A stretch of 64,000 bases of DNA from Fibrobacter succinogenes (GTDB lineage Bacteria; Fibrobacterota; Fibrobacteria; Fibrobacterales; Fibrobacteraceae), in contig CACVQR010000004.1 in the NCBI GenBank assembly GCA_902756345.1, forward strand, positions 124,001 to 188,000, read 5' to 3'. Numbering within the stretch: the stretch's first letter is position 1; each line of letters starts with the position of its first letter. The translations under genes and the position numbers were made by a program. Under the pieces are notes generated by a model that was given only the letters and a program-made list of their open reading frames with translations, was not told the DNA's origin and did not search any database. This document shows positions 60,051 through 64,000 of this stretch, in pieces.

Positions 60051-61400
60051 TTACACGACTTTGAACGCCTGCGTTCTAGGCACGGCCTTGACGTTCTTGG
60101 TCTTGCCCTTGCCAGGCTGGATCATGAGCACCTTTTCCATACGGGTGCCGTCCATCTTGAGCACGCGGAAGGTGTAACCCTTGATAGTGACTTCAGCGCC
60201 GGGAGACGGAATAATGCCGAGCGTTGCCTGAATCAGGCCCGAAAGCGTTTCCACGTGGGAATTTTCGGGAGCTTCGAGTTCTACGCCAAGCTTGTATTCC
60301 AAATCGGAAAGCGTAATAACCGGATCGAGGATGAATCGCCCGTCCTTGAGGCGCTGCACATCTTCATCTTCGTCCACGTCGTCTTCGTCCTTGATTTCGC
60401 CCACGATTTCTTCGAGAATATCTTCAAGCGTGACAAGGCCCGCGGTTCCGCCATATTCATCGACCACGATGGCGAGCTGGTTACCCGTCTTGCGAAGTTC
60501 GGTGAGCATGTCGTCAATCTTCTTGTGATACGGCACAAAGACCGGCGGCATCACGAGTTTCATGATATCAAACGGTTCGTCGCGGTGTTCAGTGTACCAC
60601 TCCAAGAAGTCGCGGTTCGAAAGAATACCCACGATGTTGTCGACGGTATCCTTGTAGACCGGCAAGCGGGAATGGCGTTCGGTGTTGAGAACCTTCACCA
60701 ATTCTTCGAGCGGAGTGCCGACTTCGACCGCACACATGTCCACGCGCGGCGTCATGATTTCGCGCACCGGGGTTTCTACGAAGTCGAAGATGTTCAGAAT
60801 CATCTGGCGTTCTTCCGGTTCCAGGCCTTCGGCATCGGGGTCTGCTTCGTCCGAAAGGTCAGCCTGCGCCTGCACGGCGTCGCGGCGTTCTTCGGGCAAG
60901 AAGCTAAGTTTGGAATCGTAGCCCAGGCCCTTCAGAATCTTCACGAACAGCAAGTGGCAAATCTTTGCCGGCAGTGCAAACGGCAGGCGAATGAACTTGA
61001 ACAGCGGAATCAGCACGACTGCAAAGGTATCCGGTTTCAAGTTGCCAAGCAAGTTCGCCAGGAACACCGTAATGGTGTAAATGCCGATGCAAGCGACCAC
61101 CAGGTAAGCGGCAAACGCCAGGAACCAGTAGTCCTGCACCCAGTTCCAGGGGATCATCTGGAACAGGTAAAAGCCCAAAACGCCCGCACCCACGTTGCAG
61201 AAAATGCGGCCGATCGAAATCGTTTCGTTAAAGCCCGGCAGTTCCACCAGGGATGCAACCACCTCTTCGCGACCTTCGCGATCACGAGCGTCACGCTTGG
61301 CATAAATGGCGCTAAAAGCGGCCTTGATCAGCGAAAACGAGAACGATGTCAGGACAAAAACGACAAGGAACGCGACGGCATAACTTTCAGAAGATTCCAT
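60051..61400 (-). CDS. CorC/HlyC-family membrane protein with CBS pair
   Basis: 449 residues. The N-terminal membrane region (about 1-165) has hydrophobic helices such as YAVAFLVVFVLTSFSFSLI and FLAFAAYLVVACIGIYTITVF and is a diverged CNNM (DUF21)-like domain. Then come two CBS domains (VREIMTPRVDMCAVEVG, RLPVYKDTVDNIVGIL, FVPYHKKIDDMLTELRKTG, AIVVDEYGGTAGLVTLEDI) and the CorC_HlyC transporter-associated domain (GRFILDPVITLSDLEYKLG). Members are linked to magnesium or cobalt efflux and called hemolysin-like for historical reasons. Its ATG overlaps the ybeY stop (TAATG), so it is translationally coupled. Confidence 0.92.
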   Translation of the reverse strand: MESSESYAVAFLVVFVLTSFSFSLIKAAFSAIYAKRDARDREGREEVVASLVELPGFNETISIGRIFCNVGAGVLGFYLFQMIPWNWVQDYWFLAFAAYLVVACIGIYTITVFLANLLGNLKPDTFAVVLIPLFKFIRLPFALPAKICHLLFVKILKGLGYDSKLSFLPEERRDAVQAQADLSDEADPDAEGLEPEERQMILNIFDFVETPVREIMTPRVDMCAVEVGTPLEELVKVLNTERHSRLPVYKDTVDNIVGILSNRDFLEWYTEHRDEPFDIMKLVMPPVFVPYHKKIDDMLTELRKTGNQLAIVVDEYGGTAGLVTLEDILEEIVGEIKDEDDVDEDEDVQRLKDGRFILDPVITLSDLEYKLGVELEAPENSHVETLSGLIQATLGIIPSPGAEVTIKGYTFRVLKMDGTRMEKVLMIQPGKGKTKNVKAVPRTQAFKVV

Positions 61401-61882
61401 TAGGCACCTTCCTTGTACGGGTCAAGTCCCAAGAATTCGCATTCGCGCTTGCGCATTACCTTGCGGTCGGCGGCCTTGATATGGTCGTAGCCCGAAAGGT
61501 GCAAAAGCCCATGTACAATCACGCGCTTCATTTCGGCATAGAACGTGTTGCCGTATTCAGGAGCCTGACGGCGCACCTGCTCGCGGGCGATATAGATTTC
61601 GCCGAGCATCGCCTCGTCTTCGGGGATCTCGACACCGAGTTCGTTCTTCCATTCGAACGAGAGAACGTCTGTTACCTTGTCGAGCCCGCGGTAGTCGCGG
61701 TTCATGGTGCGTACGAACTCATCGGTGCAGAGCACGATATTCACGTCTTTTTCCTTGCCTTCTTCGGCAAGGAGCTTGCGAGCCATCTTTTCGAACTTGT
61801 CCTTGTACGGAAAAGCCTCGATGTTCCCCTCGCAAAGGAACTCGATATTATACTTTTTCTTTCGACTAGCAGGGTCTGGCAT
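61400..61882 (-). CDS. ybeY: Endoribonuclease YbeY
   Basis: 160 residues. The zinc-binding signature H-x3-H-x5-H is seen as HGLLHLSGYDH, preceded by the family's LCTDEFVRTMNRDYRGLDKVTDVLSFEW-type region (here in two parts) and GEIYIAREQV. YbeY matures 16S rRNA 3' ends and takes part in ribosome quality control. It sits between a small conserved-looking gene and the CorC-family gene with one-base TAATG overlaps on both sides, so the three are one operon. The pairing ybeY-corC is common in bacteria. Confidence 0.95.
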   Translation of the reverse strand: MPDPASRKKKYNIEFLCEGNIEAFPYKDKFEKMARKLLAEEGKEKDVNIVLCTDEFVRTMNRDYRGLDKVTDVLSFEWKNELGVEIPEDEAMLGEIYIAREQVRRQAPEYGNTFYAEMKRVIVHGLLHLSGYDHIKAADRKVMRKRECEFLGLDPYKEGA

Positions 61883-62166
61883 TAAATGTTATACCACTTC
61901 TTGAGGACGTCTATGATAGCTTCGGCCTGGGCCTTGCCCGTAATCTTGAACTTGCCCTGGGGTTTGAAATTGCCCGCCATCTTGCGGTAGCGGCGCAACG
62001 ACACCTTGGGTTCGGTAAATTCACCGGACTTCGGGTCACGTTCCTGGTAAAAGAACATCACGGTCGGCCACGCACCCTTCGAAAGGATTTCCTTGCCGAT
62101 TTCCTTGATGACTTCTTCACCGGTATCTTCATCGCTATAGGCAACGGTCAGTTCTTCAACTTCCAT
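61882..62166 (-). CDS. Small protein of unknown function, first gene of the ybeY operon
   Basis: 94 residues, no signal or membrane segment. The sequence is rich in charged residues: VEELTVAYSDEDTGEEVIK, LSKGAWPTVMFFYQERDPKSG, KVSLRRYRKMAGNFKPQGKF and a C-terminal KAQAEAIIDVLKKWY helix. The pattern of short strands then a helix suggests a small folded cytoplasmic protein. No family is recognised with confidence. It overlaps ybeY by one base, so it is a real gene and may act with YbeY in RNA metabolism, by context only. Confidence 0.75.
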   Translation of the reverse strand: MEVEELTVAYSDEDTGEEVIKEIGKEILSKGAWPTVMFFYQERDPKSGEFTEPKVSLRRYRKMAGNFKPQGKFKITGKAQAEAIIDVLKKWYNI

Positions 62167-62275
62167 ATTTAGTCCTGTAGTTATAGGTTTTGACCTTCTT
62201 CCAAAAAACTTTGAAAAAAGCCACAGTCTTGTTACCCCGAATATACAATTCTGTATCGGGCCTAAAAAAAATACA

Positions 62276-62283
62276 TATATTTG
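62276..62283 (+). promoter_or_regulatory. -10-like box TATATTTG before the FecR-domain gene
   Basis: TATATTTG lies 30 bases before the ATG, with a GAGG ribosome site four bases before the start. An imperfect inverted repeat (CCCCGAATATACA ... CTGTATCGGG, about 62236-62260) lies just upstream. Confidence 0.45.
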
Positions 62284-62313
62284 CGATGGGATGTTACACT
62301 AAAGCGAGGCTTT

Positions 62314-64000
62314 ATGTCCTTTTCTCGTTTTTTTAGGCTTATAGCCCCCCTACTTTCCATCCTAGTTGGGGTTTCTTTTGCCGCTAAATCGCAATCAGGT
62401 AGAGTTCACTATGCCGTAGGCGAAGTTTTCGTACTCCGTAGTGGCACCGAAATGGTCATCAAGAGCAACGATCCCGATAAGAGCAAGCTCAAGAAAGCCA
62501 AAAACGTCAAGGAACGCGACGACATCATCACCAAGCTGGAATCCGAGGTAATTATCGGCCTTCCGGACGGCAGTTCCTTCAATGTTCAAGAAAACACCGT
62601 CGTTACCATTACCAAGCTTTCCTTTGAAGACGGAGAAAACAACTTCATCACCGAAGTCAAACGCGGTAGCATGAAGTTCGACGTGCAGAAGCAAGCAAAA
62701 ACCAAGAACAAGATCAAGTTCAAGACCGGTATCGCCACGGCAGCTATCCGCGGTACGGATGGCTTTATCGGCAAAACCGCTAAATGTGAAATCGCATCTC
62801 TTTCAACAGGAAACCTGGACTTTGAAATCAGCACGACAAAAAAGACTTATGCAATCACTGGCGGCCAGACGATCTTCTACTGCAAGGACGCTGCTATCGT
62901 TGTCGACCTGGAATCTTCCGGAAACGGCGAACTCTTCAGGGAACTAAACGCCGTTTTGACCGACACAACCCTTTCTGCAGACGCTATCCGCAAGGCTGCC
63001 GAAAAAGCAGACAAGAAGATTTCCGAAAAGCAGAAAGAATTGAGGGCAAAAATCAATTGCCATATCGACCCCCTCCCCGATATCGTTTATTCTGCCAAGC
63101 AGACCATTTCAGCCACCTGCTCCGAAGGTACGTACATCCGTATTTTCGGCGAACCGCAGCGTTCCAACGGAAACGCACTCCTGCTACCCGTCGAATGGGA
63201 CCCCAGCACCATCGGTCAAAAAAAGGTTCCATTCACCTGTTTCTATGAAGGCGACCCCACCAACACTATGCAGTGCGGTCTGCTAACCACCTATTTCGCA
63301 GGCTCAAGCGACACAACCACCACAGGAGACCAGGCTCTATTGACCATTATGTCCAGCATGCCTATCAAAGTGTGCGACCCCGCCATGATTACCATCGAAG
63401 GTGTATTTGACACCACCGACCAGAACGCAGTCCTCACAGTTACGCTCGGCAAGTACACTTCTAAAAACCTTGTGCCCCTCAGTGCAAAAGGACGATTCCT
63501 GCATTCCATTCCCGTGTCCGACAAAAACGGAAATTGGAACGAAAACACCCTCTACGTGAATTTTGAATCTAAAAATGGTAACAAGAATGTAGAAGTACCC
63601 ATCAGAGTGGTTAAGTCCTGCAAGACTGTGAACCTGATTCCGCCTACCCTCGCACTTTACGCCAACCAGTGCAAGGCCGCACTTGCCTTAGGCCAAACAG
63701 ATGGCGACAAGGCTATTTACACGCTGTATATCGATAACGTCGCCCAAAAGGAAATCTACTTTGACAGCGACCGCAAGTTCTACGAAAAACTGACCAGCGG
63801 CATCCACACGTACAGATTCCATGTGGAAGATCTCGCCGGCAACAAGGTTGAGTTGAAACAAAGACTGCAATGCTACCCGCCCCTCAGGAACGCAAAAATT
63901 GTCATTGACGGTGGCGAAGAACCGGAATACATACCCGTGCCGCCACCGCCCAGAGGTATAAATACCAAGATTCACAGACAGCTTTCGTTCTCGGTCAAGA
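62314..64000 (+). CDS. Secreted FecR-domain protein (3' end outside window)
   Basis: At least 562 residues; the frame is open at the window end. Signal peptide to about SFAAKS. Residues of about 30-200 are a FecR-type domain: GRVHYAVGEVFVLRSG, the IGLPDGSSFNVQENTVVTI strand, VKRGSMKFDVQK and KFKTGIATAAIRGTDGFIG, the usual AVRGTxF-like signature. A helical stretch (ADAIRKAAEKADKKISEKQKEL) and several beta-sandwich units follow, ending at present in a Pro-rich stretch (PEYIPVPPPPRG). FecR domains outside sigma-regulator systems are often found in exported structural proteins; no membrane anchor is seen. GAGG lies four bases before the ATG. Confidence 0.82.
   Translation, partial: MSFSRFFRLIAPLLSILVGVSFAAKSQSGRVHYAVGEVFVLRSGTEMVIKSNDPDKSKLKKAKNVKERDDIITKLESEVIIGLPDGSSFNVQENTVVTITKLSFEDGENNFITEVKRGSMKFDVQKQAKTKNKIKFKTGIATAAIRGTDGFIGKTAKCEIASLSTGNLDFEISTTKKTYAITGGQTIFYCKDAAIVVDLESSGNGELFRELNAVLTDTTLSADAIRKAAEKADKKISEKQKELRAKINCHIDPLPDIVYSAKQTISATCSEGTYIRIFGEPQRSNGNALLLPVEWDPSTIGQKKVPFTCFYEGDPTNTMQCGLLTTYFAGSSDTTTTGDQALLTIMSSMPIKVCDPAMITIEGVFDTTDQNAVLTVTLGKYTSKNLVPLSAKGRFLHSIPVSDKNGNWNENTLYVNFESKNGNKNVEVPIRVVKSCKTVNLIPPTLALYANQCKAALALGQTDGDKAIYTLYIDNVAQKEIYFDSDRKFYEKLTSGIHTYRFHVEDLAGNKVELKQRLQCYPPLRNAKIVIDGGEEPEYIPVPPPPRGINTKIHRQLSFSVK

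Overview
The window reads as chromosome of a Fibrobacter (rumen or gut cellulolytic member of the Fibrobacterota). The main reasons are seven genes carrying the Fibrobacter succinogenes major paralogous (FISUMP, TIGR02145) domain, one TIGR02147-type paralogous-family protein, Ser-rich linkers in secreted proteins, a modular GH9 cellulase with a C-terminal sorting-like module, and a pectin-backbone pair (PL11 rhamnogalacturonan lyase plus SGNH rhamnogalacturonan acetylesterase). The species is not determined. No rRNA, CRISPR array, insertion sequence or intact prophage was seen.

Layout. 1-3.6 kb: rhamnogalacturonan esterase (cut by the window edge) and lyase, minus strand. 4.0-6.2 kb: groES-groEL behind a near-perfect sigma-54-type -24/-12 box. 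6.3-12.6 kb: hairpin cluster, tRNA-Arg(UCU), metF, an HD hydrolase, mutS-scpB and a Fic protein. 12.6-23.9 kb: FISUMP lipoprotein island with six genes and nine FISUMP domains. One gene is frameshifted, one TIGR02147-FISUMP pair is translationally coupled, and one FISUMP gene is reduced to its last codons. 24.1-24.7 kb: truncated DUF4143-type ATPase remnant. 24.7-36.1 kb: proB, rapA, GYF-RDD membrane protein, murA, then a complete tolQ-tolR-tolA/tonB-tolB-pal-cpoB-like cell-envelope operon. 36.3-42.1 kb: a 1915-residue GH9 protein with a long GLUG-repeat N-terminus, followed by an AbiEii-toxin remnant and a large surface lipoprotein. 44.4-55.7 kb: housekeeping genes (rnhB, purN, SulP transporter, aconitase, a degenerate RelA/SpoT-like HD protein, serC, GerW family, psd) and an orphan protein with an endonuclease III-like Fe-S motif. 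55.8-64 kb: another FISUMP lipoprotein, a type IIA topoisomerase B subunit, CorC/HlyC-family protein, ybeY and a FecR-domain protein running off the end.

The least explained signal is a dispersed set of degenerate tandem heptamers. Several sequence families share an exact 7-bp period. They are often arranged as two inverted arms around a smaller hairpin or terminator. They fill intergenic gaps (groES-groEL, mutS-HD gene, rapA-proB, both sides of murA, before serC, around gerW, after the topoisomerase gene) and once lie in frame inside rnhB. A second recurring pattern is a CTATnTTTn box 5-9 bases before the ATG of several genes, which suggests leaderless mRNAs.
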